From positions 310,001 to 374,000 of the forward strand of contig JAGYIE010000002.1 in assembly GCA_018402765.1 (NCBI GenBank): a stretch of DNA of 64,000 bases. Direction: 5' to 3'. Position numbers and translations under genes: made by a program. The DNA is from Vicingaceae bacterium. Lineage in GTDB: Bacteria; Bacteroidota; Bacteroidia; Flavobacteriales_E; Vicingaceae. The notes below the pieces were generated by a model. The model saw only the letters and a program-made list of their open reading frames with translations. It did no database searches and was not told where the DNA came from. Below are positions 1 through 9,504 of this stretch, piece after piece; the first letter of the stretch is position 1, and the number at the start of each line of letters is the position of its first letter.

Positions 1-804
1 TATACTGATTGGTTTAAACGATTAGAATTCGAGATTAAACAAGGCATTATCACGGTAAATGAAAGTGCTGAAATTTTGAGGTCTATAGTTTATAAACGAT
101 TCGAAGCCAAATACAAGGTTATTATTATGTGGCATGCAGAAATGCTACATACAGCAGCTGCAAATAAGCTATTAAAATTTATTGAAGAGCCTGCCGATAA
201 CACCTTAATAATATTACTAACAGATAGTTCTGAAGAATTGCTACGCACAATACTTTCTAGAACACAACAAATCAGATTTAATCCCATCAGTCAAGAAGCC
301 CTTTCTAGTTTCATAAATCAACACTACAAACTAGGTGAAGAAAAATCGGCACAAATAGCAGCATTTAGTAATGGTGACTATAATGCTGCTGTTCGATTAG
401 CAGAAGAAGGTGGCGAGTCCGACTATTTTGAACTATATAAAAACTGGATGCGCATGTGTTTCGCAGGAAAATTGCCTCCTATAATCGATTGGATAGAAAT
501 TATTAGTGGGAAAGAATATGGAAGAGAATACCGCAAAAATTTCATAGAGTACTGCCTTCGACTGTTAAGGGAAAGTATCATTAGCAATTACGCCGATGAT
601 AGTTTACTTAGATTAAGTGCCGGTGAAACGCAGTTTTTGACAAAATTTGCACCCTTTATTCATACGAATAATGTATTGCAAATGATCGACCTGTTTAATG
701 ATGCACATTATCATATTGAGCGAAATGCAAACCCTAAATTGGTATTTTTTCACCTTTCTACTAGAGTAACCAAACTATTAAGAACCAAAAATGTAAATTT
801 GTAA
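1..804 (+). CDS. holB: DNA polymerase III delta' subunit, 5'-truncated by window edge
   Basis: The frame is open from base 1, so the gene begins upstream of the window; 267 residues are visible of a family usually about 370 long. The delta' subunit is part of the clamp loader that places the beta sliding clamp on DNA. Visible are the end of the AAA+ ATPase domain, with 'NKLLKFIEEPADNT' and 'TILSRTQQIRF' (the SRx arginine-finger/sensor region), followed by the helical C-terminal collar domain. The Walker A part would lie upstream and cannot be checked. The first internal start, TTG at 76, is in mid-domain and is not the true start. A ricT-gldH-PBP1A series follows on the same strand, an order I know from other Bacteroidota. 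DnaX is an alternative from the AAA+ part alone, but the C-terminus fits delta' better. Confidence 0.85.
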   Translation, partial: YTDWFKRLEFEIKQGIITVNESAEILRSIVYKRFEAKYKVIIMWHAEMLHTAAANKLLKFIEEPADNTLIILLTDSSEELLRTILSRTQQIRFNPISQEALSSFINQHYKLGEEKSAQIAAFSNGDYNAAVRLAEEGGESDYFELYKNWMRMCFAGKLPPIIDWIEIISGKEYGREYRKNFIEYCLRLLRESIISNYADDSLLRLSAGETQFLTKFAPFIHTNNVLQMIDLFNDAHYHIERNANPKLVFFHLSTRVTKLLRTKNVNL

Positions 805-863
805 GATTGTATAAATGATTCGACCCTAATTTTAGGGCACTAGATATAAATTATAGAAGAGAT

Positions 864-2288
864 ATGGGATGTGGAAGTTGTTCTACTGGTGGAGATGGAA
901 CTCCAAGGGGATGTAAAAATAATGGCACTTGTAGCTCAGGTGGTTGCAATAAGCTAAATGTATTTAATTGGTTGGCAAACATGGAATTGCCTAACAACCA
1001 GACACCATTTGATATGGTGGAGATTCGGTTTAAAAATGGAAGAAAGGAATTCTTCAAAAATCATGAAAATTTACCAATTTACGTTGGAGATGTAGTAGCC
1101 GTAGAAGCCTCTACAGGACATGATATAGGGGTCGTTTCACTCACTGGAGAGTTAGTAAGAATTCAAATGCAAAAAAAGAAAACCTTTGGTAAAGCTGATG
1201 AAATTAAAAAAGTCTATCGCAAAGCCAAAGAAACGGATATTGAAAAATGGAAGGAAGGGCAGCAAAGAGAAACTGAGGGTATGCCTATAGCTAGACGCTT
1301 AGCTATTGAGCTAGGGCTTTCTATGAAAATAAGTGATATTGAGTTTCAGGGCGACTTATCTAAAGCTGTGTTTTATTACACAGCAGAAGAGCGAGTTGAC
1401 TTCAGAGAACTTATCAAAAAGTTAGCGGAATCTTTTAAGGTTCGTATTGAAATGCGTCAAATAGGTATGCGCCAAGAAGCTGGAAGATTAGGCGGAATTG
1501 GTTCATGCGGGCGTGAACTATGTTGTTCAACTTGGCTAACAGACTTTAGATCAGTTTCCACATCTGCTGCTCGTTATCAACAACTCTCATTAAACCCAAT
1601 GAAACTTGCCGGACAATGTGGTAAATTGAAATGTTGTTTAAATTTTGAATTAGATGCTTACATGGATGAGCTAAAAGGCTTTCCTGATATAAAAAAGAAA
1701 CTCAAAACAGCTAAGGGTGATGCTTTTTATCAAAAAATGGACATTTTCGGAAACAAGATGTGGTACTCGTATTTTGAAGAGCCAGGTAAGTTTATCGAGC
1801 TATCCCTAGACCGTGTTACCGAAATAATAGCTATGAATGCAGAAGGAGAAACACCTGCTGAATTAGTTGACCTTGAAAATATTGTAATAGAAGTAGCCCA
1901 GCCTGATTACGCAAATGTTGTTGGGCAAGATGATTTAACGCGATTTGATCGTCAGAAGAAAGCTAAGAAAAAGCGTAAAAAACGGTCTACAGGAAATAAG
2001 CCAACTCCGGAGGGCCTGACTACAAGTCAAAATACTAATCCAAAAGCAACATCAAATCAAGGTGATCAGGCAAGAAATAAACGCCCTAATCGGCCAAAAA
2101 GTAGACCTGATAATAAATCAGACCAGGGCATTGAACAATCAAATAAAACAGCAAGTTCAACTAAAGCAGAAAATACAAACCCTCGACCACAAAATAGCAA
2201 TAAGCCAAATGCAGATGGAGATCAGCCAAAAAGAAAAAAACGGCCTTTCAAGCGTAAACCAAAACCAAATAGTGACGATCCGAAATGA
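864..2288 (+). CDS. ricT: PSP1 domain protein, RicT (YaaT)-like
   Basis: A 474-residue cytoplasmic protein with a cysteine-rich N-terminus (CGSC, then three more Cys within the first 30 residues), a PSP1 core, and a long Lys/Asn/Pro-rich low-complexity tail after about residue 365. The core carries the paired signatures 'GSCGRELCC' and 'GQCGKLKCC', the cysteines that in RicT hold iron-sulfur clusters. In Bacillus, RicT works with RicA and RicF to promote RNase Y-dependent mRNA maturation; whether that role holds in Bacteroidota is inference. The basic tail (for example 'KKAKKKRKKR') suggests nucleic-acid binding. The last four bases overlap the gldH start (ATGA), so the two are translationally coupled. 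Confidence 0.85.
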   Translation: MGCGSCSTGGDGTPRGCKNNGTCSSGGCNKLNVFNWLANMELPNNQTPFDMVEIRFKNGRKEFFKNHENLPIYVGDVVAVEASTGHDIGVVSLTGELVRIQMQKKKTFGKADEIKKVYRKAKETDIEKWKEGQQRETEGMPIARRLAIELGLSMKISDIEFQGDLSKAVFYYTAEERVDFRELIKKLAESFKVRIEMRQIGMRQEAGRLGGIGSCGRELCCSTWLTDFRSVSTSAARYQQLSLNPMKLAGQCGKLKCCLNFELDAYMDELKGFPDIKKKLKTAKGDAFYQKMDIFGNKMWYSYFEEPGKFIELSLDRVTEIIAMNAEGETPAELVDLENIVIEVAQPDYANVVGQDDLTRFDRQKKAKKKRKKRSTGNKPTPEGLTTSQNTNPKATSNQGDQARNKRPNRPKSRPDNKSDQGIEQSNKTASSTKAENTNPRPQNSNKPNADGDQPKRKKRPFKRKPKPNSDDPK

Positions 2289-2758
2289 GAAATCAACTCT
2301 ATATAGCAGCTAGTTTTCTATTTATCATTCTTTTATCTGCTTGTGATCAAAATAGAGTGTTTGATAAAAGTCTGCCTTTAGAGAATGCTACATGGAATAG
2401 AACCCAACTAGCTAAATTTGATATTACTATTGAGGATACCACTGCATTCTATAATGTATTTATCAACCTTCGAAGTGCGGGACAATATCCCTATAGAAAC
2501 ATCTATTTGTTCACACAGATAAAAAGTCCTGATGGCAAATTTGCCAGAGATACAGCAGAATTTATGCTTGCAGATGGAAGAGGAAATTGGTTAGGTAAAG
2601 GAATCGGTGACCTATGGGAGTATCAATTCCCCTATAAACAATCGGTTATGTTTCCAAAGAAAGGCTCATACGTAATTGAATTAGAGCAAGCTATGAGAGA
2701 TAGTGAGTTGAAATACATAACCGATATTGGTGTTAGAATAGAAAAAATAGCAGATTAA
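2285..2758 (+). CDS. gldH: Gliding motility lipoprotein GldH
   Basis: A 157-residue lipoprotein whose signal peptide ends in the lipobox 'LLSAC' (Cys20). The body matches my recollection of GldH: 'FYNVFINLRSAGQYPYRNIYLF', split around a short variable stretch, then 'RGNWLGKGIGDLWEYQFPYK' near the middle and 'GSYVIELEQAMR' near the end. GldH is needed for gliding in Flavobacterium johnsoniae, where its loss also affects T9SS-dependent surface proteins. It overlaps the upstream ricT-like gene by four bases and lies four bases ahead of the penicillin-binding protein, so it sits within an operon. Its presence fits the SprB-repeat adhesin at 55240-60576. Confidence 0.9.
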   Translation: MRNQLYIAASFLFIILLSACDQNRVFDKSLPLENATWNRTQLAKFDITIEDTTAFYNVFINLRSAGQYPYRNIYLFTQIKSPDGKFARDTAEFMLADGRGNWLGKGIGDLWEYQFPYKQSVMFPKKGSYVIELEQAMRDSELKYITDIGVRIEKIAD

Positions 2759-2762
2759 TACC

Positions 2763-5225
2763 ATGGCAAAAAAATTAGATAAAGAAGAGAAGAAGGGGAA
2801 AAAAAGCCTGGGGTTTTGGATCCTTACGTTTTGGAGTGTTGTACTTATTCCTATGGGAATGTTTACACTCATTATCTATGGCACTGCTCATGAGTGGTTT
2901 GGAGAGCTTCCTAGTTTTGAAGAACTAGAAAATCCTAAAAGTAATCTTGCGTCAGAAGTATATACCTCTGATGGAAAAGTGTTGGGTAAATATTTTTATC
3001 AAAACAGAACAAATGCTCAATATGAAGAACTGTCTCCGTTTCTTTCTCAGGCACTGATTGCAACAGAAGATGAGCGATATGAAGACCACTCTGGAATTGA
3101 TTTTCGTTCATTAGGAAGGGTGTTTTTAGGATTAATAACAGGGCAAACCGGCAGTACAGGTGGCGGTAGTACAGTGACTCAACAATTAGCAAAAAACTTA
3201 TTCCCACGAACGGAACTCACTAAGGTCGAATTAGTGATGCGAAAATTCAAAGAGTGGGTTATTGCGGTAAGGTTAGAAAGACAGTACACGAAAGAAGAAA
3301 TTATAGCAATGTATTATAATACCTTCGATTTTGTAAATAATGCCGTTGGAATCAACTCAGCAGCAAATGTTTATTTTAATAAAAAACCGATTAAATTAAG
3401 TATTACCGAGTCTGCAATGCTTGTAGGAATGTTGAAAAATCCTGCATTATTTAACCCACTTCGTTTTTATGACACAACTCTACATAGACGAAACGTTGTT
3501 TTATCCCAAATGGTTAGGGCAGAACTAATTGATCAAACTGCTTTTGATAGCTTAAAAACTCAACCACTCGGTATAGAATTCCAAAAAGTAGACCACAAAG
3601 AAGGTATTGCTCCTTACTTCAGAGAGATTTTAAGAGCTGATCTTGGTCGTATTTTTAGTGAAATTGATTCTACTACAGGAGAATTAAGGTATAAAAAGCC
3701 AAATGGAAAACCTTATAACATTTATAAAGATGGCTTAAGAATATATACTACCATCAACTATGATATGCAACAGCATGCAGAATGGGCAATGAGTAAATAT
3801 CTTGGTGAGAAACTTCAAAAAGATTTTTTTAGAGACCTTAAAAAGAAGAAGAAAAACCCATTTGATTGGAGAATTACTGATGAGCAAGTAGATCAAATAA
3901 TTAAGTCATCAATAAAAAGAACAGACAGGTACAATGTGTTAAATGGAATACAATGCGCTAACTGCGGTCGAAGAGGTAAATATGTAAGTGAAATTACGGA
4001 AGAAGGTATTCAATATTTTGAATGTTCAGCAGAAGATTGCCACCATAAAAGTAGAGTAATAGCAAAAGACTCTATTGATATTATTTTTAACACTCCGGTT
4101 CCAATGACCGTTTTTTCATGGAGTGGTGAAATTGATACTGTCCTTTCGCCAATAGATAGTATAAAATACTACAAAAGCTTCTTGCAAAGCGGATTAATGT
4201 CAATGGATCCTGCAACGGGTTACATAAAAGCATGGGTAGGTGGAATAAATAGTAAATATTTTGCTTACGATCACGTAGCGCAAAGTAAACGACAAGTAGG
4301 TTCTACCTTTAAGCCATTTATGTATGCAGTAGCTATAGATGAGGGATATTCACCCTGCTACGAAGTACCAAACGTCCCTGTTAAATTTAAAAGAGGCGAA
4401 TTTGGATTATTAAAAGATTGGGAGCCTCAAAATAGTGATCCAAAAGACATAGGCTACAAAGTAACGCTTAAATATGGTTTAGCTAATTCTATGAATACCG
4501 TTTCTTCATTCTTAATGAAGAAGTTTGGTCCGGAAAGAGTGGTAAAAATGGCAAGGAATTTAGGAATTAAAAGCAATCTAGATCCTGTTCCATCTTTAGT
4601 ACTTGGTGTAGCAGACTTGTCTGTTTATGAAATGGTTGGAGCATTTAGCACATTTGCGAACAAAGGAATATACACCGAACCTGTTTATTTAACACGAATA
4701 GAAGATAAGGATGGAAACATTATTAAAGAATTTATTCCTGAAACGAAAGAAGTGATTAGTGAAGAAACGGCCTACACTATGGTCAATTTGATGGAAGGGG
4801 TAACTTCATATAATTACAACCAAGATAAAGGTAAAAAAACTGCAGGAACAGGAATTCGTTTGCGGTTTGAGAGCCACGAATACGGAGGATTTAGAGGACC
4901 AATTGCAGGAAAAACAGGAACTACTCAAAATAACTCTGATGGATGGTTTATTGGAATGATGCCAAACTTAGTTACAGGAGTTTGGGTAGGTGCAGAAGAT
5001 CGAAGTGTACGTTTTTCTAGAACAGCTGATGGACAAGGAGCAAATACAGCTTTACCCATATGGGGATACTATATGAATAAAGTAATCAAAGACACAACCC
5101 TTGGTGTAAAGAATGTAGCTTTTGAGAGGCCGCAAAATGAATTACGCATCGACCTCGATTGCGATAAAGTATCTAACGAGGCTAATTTTAATACTAATAC
5201 TTCAGAACCTGATTTTAATAACTAA
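2763..5225 (+). CDS. Class A penicillin-binding protein (PBP1A), bifunctional transglycosylase/transpeptidase
   Basis: An 820-residue inner-membrane enzyme that polymerises and cross-links peptidoglycan in the periplasm. After a basic cytoplasmic start and one membrane segment (about 19-42) comes the GT51 glycosyltransferase, with '[18 protein letters not shown]' near residue 101 and '[16 protein letters not shown]'. The transpeptidase has the nucleophile in 'GSTFKP' (Ser514), an SxN motif in 'NSMNTVSS', and 'KTGTT' at Lys717. Between the domains is a four-cysteine motif, C398-x2-C401-x19-C421-x4-C426, that looks like a zinc ribbon. The start is four bases after gldH and the stop overlaps the scoA start (TAATG), so all five plus-strand genes may be co-transcribed. 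Confidence 0.93.
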   Translation: MAKKLDKEEKKGKKSLGFWILTFWSVVLIPMGMFTLIIYGTAHEWFGELPSFEELENPKSNLASEVYTSDGKVLGKYFYQNRTNAQYEELSPFLSQALIATEDERYEDHSGIDFRSLGRVFLGLITGQTGSTGGGSTVTQQLAKNLFPRTELTKVELVMRKFKEWVIAVRLERQYTKEEIIAMYYNTFDFVNNAVGINSAANVYFNKKPIKLSITESAMLVGMLKNPALFNPLRFYDTTLHRRNVVLSQMVRAELIDQTAFDSLKTQPLGIEFQKVDHKEGIAPYFREILRADLGRIFSEIDSTTGELRYKKPNGKPYNIYKDGLRIYTTINYDMQQHAEWAMSKYLGEKLQKDFFRDLKKKKKNPFDWRITDEQVDQIIKSSIKRTDRYNVLNGIQCANCGRRGKYVSEITEEGIQYFECSAEDCHHKSRVIAKDSIDIIFNTPVPMTVFSWSGEIDTVLSPIDSIKYYKSFLQSGLMSMDPATGYIKAWVGGINSKYFAYDHVAQSKRQVGSTFKPFMYAVAIDEGYSPCYEVPNVPVKFKRGEFGLLKDWEPQNSDPKDIGYKVTLKYGLANSMNTVSSFLMKKFGPERVVKMARNLGIKSNLDPVPSLVLGVADLSVYEMVGAFSTFANKGIYTEPVYLTRIEDKDGNIIKEFIPETKEVISEETAYTMVNLMEGVTSYNYNQDKGKKTAGTGIRLRFESHEYGGFRGPIAGKTGTTQNNSDGWFIGMMPNLVTGVWVGAEDRSVRFSRTADGQGANTALPIWGYYMNKVIKDTTLGVKNVAFERPQNELRIDLDCDKVSNEANFNTNTSEPDFNN

Positions 5226-5920
5226 TGAAAAAAGTTGTAGCGAATGCCGAAGAGGCAATAAAAGGAATTGAAAGTGGAATGACGTTAATGCTAGGAGGTT
5301 TCGGATTATGCGGAATTCCAGAAAAATGCATTGAAGCATTGTCGAAAAAACCAATTATGAACCTGACTTGTATTTCTAATAATGCTGGTGTAGATGATTT
5401 TGGTCTAGGTTTTTTACTAAAAAACAGACAAATCAAAAAAATGATTTCTTCTTACGTAGGTGAGAATGATGAATTTGAACGTCAAATGCTTAGCGGAGAA
5501 TTAGAAGTTGAGTTAACTCCACAGGGGACGTTAGCTGAGAAGTGTAGAGCAGGTGGTGCAGGTATTCCTGCTTTTTATACACCCGCAGGATACGGCACAG
5601 AGGTAGCAGAGGGAAAAGAAACTAGGGAATACGACGGTAAGATGTACATCTTAGAAGAGAGCTTAGTTGCAGATTTTGCAATAGTGAAAGCATGGAAAGG
5701 GGATACCAAAGGAAACTTGGTATTTAAAGGAACTGCTAGAAATTTTAACCCTGTAATGGCTACTGCCGGAAAAATTACAATTGCAGAAGTAGAACACTTA
5801 GTAGAGCCAGGAGAGCTTCACCCAAATGAGATTCATACACCAGGAATATTTGTACACCGAATATTTGAAGGTAAAGATTATGAGAAGAGAATTGAACAAC
5901 GAACTATTTCTCAAAAATAG
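5225..5920 (+). CDS. scoA: 3-oxoacid (succinyl-CoA:acetoacetate) CoA-transferase subunit A
   Basis: A 231-residue alpha subunit of the two-subunit CoA-transferase that moves CoA between succinyl-CoA and acetoacetate, linking ketone-body or amino-acid breakdown to acetyl-CoA. Visible family features are '[19 protein letters not shown]' near residue 19, '[16 protein letters not shown]', '[23 protein letters not shown]' (split around the Pro/Tyr core), and the C-terminal '[15 protein letters not shown]'-like segment, here '[15 protein letters not shown]'. The start overlaps the stop of the upstream penicillin-binding protein by one base. The partner subunit scoB normally follows directly; here it is about 660 bases further on, behind a degenerate inserted gene. 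Confidence 0.92.
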   Translation: MKKVVANAEEAIKGIESGMTLMLGGFGLCGIPEKCIEALSKKPIMNLTCISNNAGVDDFGLGFLLKNRQIKKMISSYVGENDEFERQMLSGELEVELTPQGTLAEKCRAGGAGIPAFYTPAGYGTEVAEGKETREYDGKMYILEESLVADFAIVKAWKGDTKGNLVFKGTARNFNPVMATAGKITIAEVEHLVEPGELHPNEIHTPGIFVHRIFEGKDYEKRIEQRTISQK

Positions 5921-6060
5921 TTTAATGTAACAACGACCTTAATGTAGCAATTTAACAATGGAATGAATTGCTTCGCAATTAATTTAATTAGTATATTAAA
6001 ACATTGGTACATTATTACATTGGAACATTAATGTATTAGCAAATTGGTAAATTAAAAAAG
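5921..6060 (+). repeat. AT-rich imperfect repeats upstream of the four-helix gene
   Basis: A non-coding AT-rich stretch made of short variations on 'acattggaacattaatg' and 'attagcaaattggtaaatta'. 'tggaacattaat' at 6021-6032 recurs at 6471-6482 on the far side of the inserted gene, and 'aattggtaaatta' recurs near 6548. Similar repeats accompany small four-helix-bundle genes in other Bacteroidota from memory; no search was done. Confidence 0.6.
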
Positions 6061-6413
6061 CACGGAAAGAGAAAATATTATAGTTTCGAAAACGAGTGCG
6101 TTTTCACTTGATATTATGCTCTTACGCTGAGTTACTTGAAGAAAAGAGAAAGTATATAATTGCAAGACAGCTTTTAAAAAGTGGAACCTCAATTGGGGCT
6201 AATGTTCATAGAGCGCAGAATAGTGAAAGTAGAGCAGATTTTATTCACAAAATTAAGATTGCTGCAAAAGAAGTAGAAGAAACCAAGTATTGGTTAACCC
6301 TTTGTAAACAAGCAGAGAGTTACCCATTTGAAGAAAATTTAGAACTACAAATAAATGAGATTGGTCTAATTATCTATACGATTCTATCAAGCTCAAAGAA
6401 GTTCATTAAATAA
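6056..6413 (+). pseudogene. Four-helix-bundle protein (23S rRNA intervening-sequence type), frameshifted remnant
   Basis: The longest open frame is 6096-6413 (105 codons from a GTG) and reads 'EEKRKYIIARQLLKSGTS' then 'IGANVHRAQNSESRADFI', the hallmark of the four-helix-bundle family named after proteins encoded in 23S rRNA intervening sequences (also related to bAvd). Full-length members begin with a segment like 'NIIVxKSFAFAxRIxxLY'. That segment is present here, but in another frame: bases 6071-6121 read 'ENIIVSKTSAFSLDIML', and the frame must shift near 6119-6123 to join the rest. No ATG precedes it in that frame. I therefore call it a decayed copy. It lies between scoA and scoB in the same direction, flanked by AT-rich repeats. 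A short functional protein from the GTG is possible but would lack helix 1. Confidence 0.7.
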
Positions 6414-6468
6414 TGAAGCAGTGAATATTTGTTAGATTAGTATTTTGATTCCATTACTAAATCAAAAC

Positions 6469-6565
6469 ACTGGAACATTAATAAATTGCTAGATTTCTAC
6501 ATTAACTAATTGATAGATTGGCAAATTAGCAAATTTCTACATTAACTAATTGGTAAATTATAAAA
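6469..6565 (+). repeat. 40-bp tandem AT-rich repeat downstream of the four-helix remnant
   Basis: Two copies of a unit close to 'tttctacattaactaattg' followed by an Rta-Ratt tail occur at 6491-6520 and 6531-6560, a 40-base spacing. They sit between the four-helix remnant and scoB, whose ATG is at 6582. Together with 5921-6060 they bracket the inserted gene, so the whole 5921-6581 block looks like one element. Confidence 0.6.
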
Positions 6566-6581
6566 TTGATATATTAAACAG

Positions 6582-7235
6582 ATGTTAGATAAAAACGGAA
6601 TAGCCAAAAGAATTGCACAAGAATTAGAAGACGGTTTTTACGTGAACTTAGGAATAGGAATACCTACATTGGTGGCTAATTATATACCTGAAGGAATAGA
6701 TGTAACTCTGCAGTCTGAAAACGGATTGTTAGGGATGGGACCTTTCCCTACTGAAGAAAATGTAGATGCAGATTTAATTAATGCAGGAAAACAAACCATT
6801 ACCACATTACCAGGATCGGTATTTTTTGACTCTGCAATGAGCTTTGCAATGATTAGAGGTGGGAAAGTTCAATTAACCGTTTTAGGTGCTATGGAAGTTT
6901 CTGAAAATGGGGATATCGCCAACTGGAAAATACCAGGCAAAATGGTAAAAGGTATGGGCGGTGCTATGGATTTAGTTGCCTCTGCTGACAATATTATCGT
7001 AGCAATGATGCATGCCAATAAAGCAGGAGAATCTAAATTATTAAAGAAATGCAGCTTACCGCTCACTGGTGTAGGATGCGTAAAAAAGATTGTAACTAAT
7101 CTAGCTGTAATTGATGTTACCGAAAGAGGTTTTGAATTGAAAGAACGTGCGCCTGGCGTAACCGTTGAAGAAATAATTTCTTTAACAGAAGGAACATTAA
7201 TCGTAGAAGGAGATATTCCTGAGATGGACGTTTAA
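6582..7235 (+). CDS. scoB: 3-oxoacid CoA-transferase subunit B
   Basis: A 217-residue beta subunit that carries the catalytic glutamate: 'SENGLLGMG' puts it at Glu46, the residue that forms the glutamyl-CoA thioester in this family. Other signatures are '[19 protein letters not shown]' and '[19 protein letters not shown]'. It pairs with scoA (5225-5920). The usual tight spacing is broken by an AT-rich repeat block with a four-helix remnant, so scoB may rely on readthrough across that block or on its own promoter. No clear TAnnTTTG element was found directly before its ATG. Confidence 0.92.
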   Translation: MLDKNGIAKRIAQELEDGFYVNLGIGIPTLVANYIPEGIDVTLQSENGLLGMGPFPTEENVDADLINAGKQTITTLPGSVFFDSAMSFAMIRGGKVQLTVLGAMEVSENGDIANWKIPGKMVKGMGGAMDLVASADNIIVAMMHANKAGESKLLKKCSLPLTGVGCVKKIVTNLAVIDVTERGFELKERAPGVTVEEIISLTEGTLIVEGDIPEMDV

Positions 7236-7310
7236 TACATTCAATACTAGTATTTAATACTATATTTACTTCCACACGTTCACTTTTAATTACATCCATA
7301 AACTTAAATA

Positions 7311-8027
7311 ATGGACATGATCCTTTCCATATTAATCCCTGCATATAATGAGGAACGTACTATACGCCTAATATTAGATAGAGTAAGGGATGTTCAACTT
7401 GTTAATGATATTAAAAAAGAGATCATTATCGTAAATGACTGCTCTTCTGACAATACAGTTGGGGCATTGGAAACCTACATGGCTAAAAATCCGGAAATGG
7501 GAATCCAATTGTATAGCCAAGAGAAAAATCAAGGAAAAGGAGCAGCAATTCATAAGGCTATTTCATTAGCAACTGGTGATTACTTAATTGTGCAAGATGC
7601 CGACTTAGAGTATGACCCACGAGAATACAATGACCTATTGAAGCCTATAGTAGAAGGGAATGCAGATGTGGTATATGGCTCTCGATTTATTGGAGGCAAT
7701 CCACATCGAATTTTATTCTTTTGGCACTCCATCGGAAATAAATTCTTAACCCAACTATCAAACATGTTCACCAATCTGAACTTAACCGATATGGAAACAT
7801 GTTATAAATTGATAAAAACAGACATCGCCCAATCGTTAAAACTAAAAGAAAAGCGCTTTGGATTCGAGCCTGAATTAACTGCCAAATTAGCACGTGTTCC
7901 AAATATCAGAATCTATGAAGTAGGTATATCCTACTATGGTAGAACTTATGAGGAAGGCAAGAAAATAGGCTGGAGAGATGGATTTAGAGCTATTTATTGT
8001 ATTATTAAATATCGAATTAGTAGGTAG
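7311..8027 (+). CDS. Family 2 glycosyltransferase (dolichyl-phosphate mannosyltransferase-like)
   Basis: A 238-residue GT2 enzyme without membrane segments. The nucleotide-sugar fold shows '[16 protein letters not shown]' at the N-terminus, 'VNDCSSDNT' and the metal-binding DxD, '[10 protein letters not shown]' (Asp96/Asp98). The length and the 'YGSRF' motif place it with DPM1-like synthases that transfer a hexose to polyprenyl phosphate. The sugar and acceptor cannot be read from the sequence. It precedes the arylsulfotransferase-like/sulfotransferase set at 8091-10890 by 63 bases on the same strand, so a role in making a sulfated surface glycan is conceivable but is only inference. Confidence 0.85.
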   Translation: MDMILSILIPAYNEERTIRLILDRVRDVQLVNDIKKEIIIVNDCSSDNTVGALETYMAKNPEMGIQLYSQEKNQGKGAAIHKAISLATGDYLIVQDADLEYDPREYNDLLKPIVEGNADVVYGSRFIGGNPHRILFFWHSIGNKFLTQLSNMFTNLNLTDMETCYKLIKTDIAQSLKLKEKRFGFEPELTAKLARVPNIRIYEVGISYYGRTYEEGKKIGWRDGFRAIYCIIKYRISR

Positions 8028-8090
8028 ACTTGCAGTATTGTACCAAAAACAGAAGGTTATAAATTCCAAAAAGACTTATCTTCGCATTCT

Positions 8091-9365
8091 ATGAAAAAAG
8101 TAATTTCTACTATCTCATTTTTTATAATAAGCTTGTTTGTTCTATCAGTCTTTGGCTGGATGAGTGTAAATATTTCTAAAGGAGTAAAAGATTTTGGATT
8201 ATTAAATGAGCCTATTAAGTTTATGTACTCATTTTTAGATCAGTTTAAAGAATCTGTAGAGGAGGTTAAGAAAGAGTCTCCAACATTTTTAAAAACAGAG
8301 GTCAATTATAAATTAATTAATAATCTAAAAGAAGACTTAAATGTGTTAATGTCTTTTTCTGAATCTGACCATAGACGTTCGGTTGTAATAATGAATTTAA
8401 GGAATGATTCAATTCTCTTCAAATGGAACATAAAAGACACAGTAAATGAACACGACAGAATAAAAAATCCAATCGCATACCCAAATAGGGATTTGGTATA
8501 TTCATATACAATGAAATCAGGTATCAAAAGGATCGATTCAACAGGGAAAGTTCTCTGGAAGCAAGACGGTATAATTGGGCACCATTCATTAAATTTAGAT
8601 AGCTCGGGATACATTTGGGCTTGTACAAGAAAGGCACCTGAATGGTGGGATGCATCTGGTAAATATAAGCTATACGGGAGGACAGTGTATTTTGAAGATG
8701 ATTTCTTGACAAAATTAGACCCAAATACTGGTGAAATACTATACCATAAGTCTCTCGCTGAAGTATTTAAAGAAAATAAAATTGCTAATTATTTCCTTCA
8801 AACGCAAAGTGGTCAAGATCCTATGCATCTAAATGACATTCAGCCTGCTTTAAAAACAACAAAATACTACAGTGAGGGTGACTTATTCTTAAGCTTAAAA
8901 CAAATTTCATTGATTTTACATTTTAGGCCTTCAACCGGTGAAGTAATCAAAGTTATCAAAGGCCCGTTCTCAGCACAGCATGATGTGGACTTCTTAGATG
9001 ACAGCACACTAACCTGGTTCAATAACAGTTACTACGCTTTATGGACTGAGGACTCAAAACCTAAACCAAAAAATGCAGAACAATTGACTTTAACTGCAGA
9101 TTTCTTTTCTAACATAGTTCGTTATGACCTATCTTCTGAAGAGTTCTCTTACATAGGAGAAGAAATATTTAAGAAAAACTGGATATTTACCGGTAACGAA
9201 GGATTGCATGAATTTATAAACGACTCCACCTACTTTGTAGAACAGCAAAATCAAGGTTACCTTTGGGTTATTCAGAATGACCAAGTAATTTATAAAGGAG
9301 TTTTAGAGTCTCAAAAAGAAGGGTATCATCACCTTCCAAACTGGACACGTATAATAAAAAAATAA
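8091..9365 (+). CDS. Arylsulfotransferase (ASST)-like protein, membrane-anchored
   Basis: A 424-residue protein with one N-terminal membrane segment (about 7-28) and a predicted beta-propeller exported to the periplasm. Three motifs resemble ASST-family enzymes: 'GHHSLNLDSSGYIW' (His164-165), 'DPMHLNDIQP' (His246) followed by 'GDLFLSLKQIS', and 'QHDVDFLDDSTLTWFNN' (His297). Bacterial ASSTs move sulfate from a phenolic ester to another phenol through a histidine. Identity is far enough away that it could instead be a substrate-binding or structural propeller. Its stop overlaps the start of the following 45-residue membrane protein (TAATG), and a sulfotransferase comes next, which supports a shared sulfation or glycan role. 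A TATCTTCG box at 8077-8084 is close to the Bacteroidota -7 element. Confidence 0.65.
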   Translation: MKKVISTISFFIISLFVLSVFGWMSVNISKGVKDFGLLNEPIKFMYSFLDQFKESVEEVKKESPTFLKTEVNYKLINNLKEDLNVLMSFSESDHRRSVVIMNLRNDSILFKWNIKDTVNEHDRIKNPIAYPNRDLVYSYTMKSGIKRIDSTGKVLWKQDGIIGHHSLNLDSSGYIWACTRKAPEWWDASGKYKLYGRTVYFEDDFLTKLDPNTGEILYHKSLAEVFKENKIANYFLQTQSGQDPMHLNDIQPALKTTKYYSEGDLFLSLKQISLILHFRPSTGEVIKVIKGPFSAQHDVDFLDDSTLTWFNNSYYALWTEDSKPKPKNAEQLTLTADFFSNIVRYDLSSEEFSYIGEEIFKKNWIFTGNEGLHEFINDSTYFVEQQNQGYLWVIQNDQVIYKGVLESQKEGYHHLPNWTRIIKK

Positions 9366-9502
9366 TGGAGTTACTTTATATCGGCCCCGGAATGGGGATA
9401 GGAAGCATAATTTTAATTTTTTTAATTGCAGGGATTGTTTTATCCGCTTTCGGTTATATCATTTGGCATAAAGTCAAAACACTATTCAAAAAGAAGAAAT
9501 AA
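9365..9502 (+). CDS. Small single-pass membrane protein, 45 residues
   Basis: A short gene squeezed between its neighbours: its ATG overlaps the preceding stop by one base and its TAA ends two bases before the next GTG. The product begins 'MELLYIGPGMGIGSIIL', has one strongly hydrophobic segment (about 13-33) and ends in a basic tail 'KVKTLFKKKK', so the C-terminus should be cytoplasmic. The 'YIxPGxGxGS' start resembles tiny membrane proteins I recall near polysaccharide and sulfotransferase genes. The tight packing on both sides is the main evidence that it is real. Its function is unknown; a scaffold for the adjacent membrane sulfotransferase is a guess. Confidence 0.7.
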   Translation: MELLYIGPGMGIGSIILIFLIAGIVLSAFGYIIWHKVKTLFKKKK

Positions 9503-9504
9503 GC

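Noticed and set aside
2062-2313. Plus-strand open frame inside the RicT-like gene
   Set aside because: It overlaps the low-complexity tail of a convincing gene in another frame and has no independent signal.
5921-6581. Diversity-generating retroelement with bAvd
   Set aside because: The four-helix family includes bAvd, but there is no reverse transcriptase or template repeat in the window.
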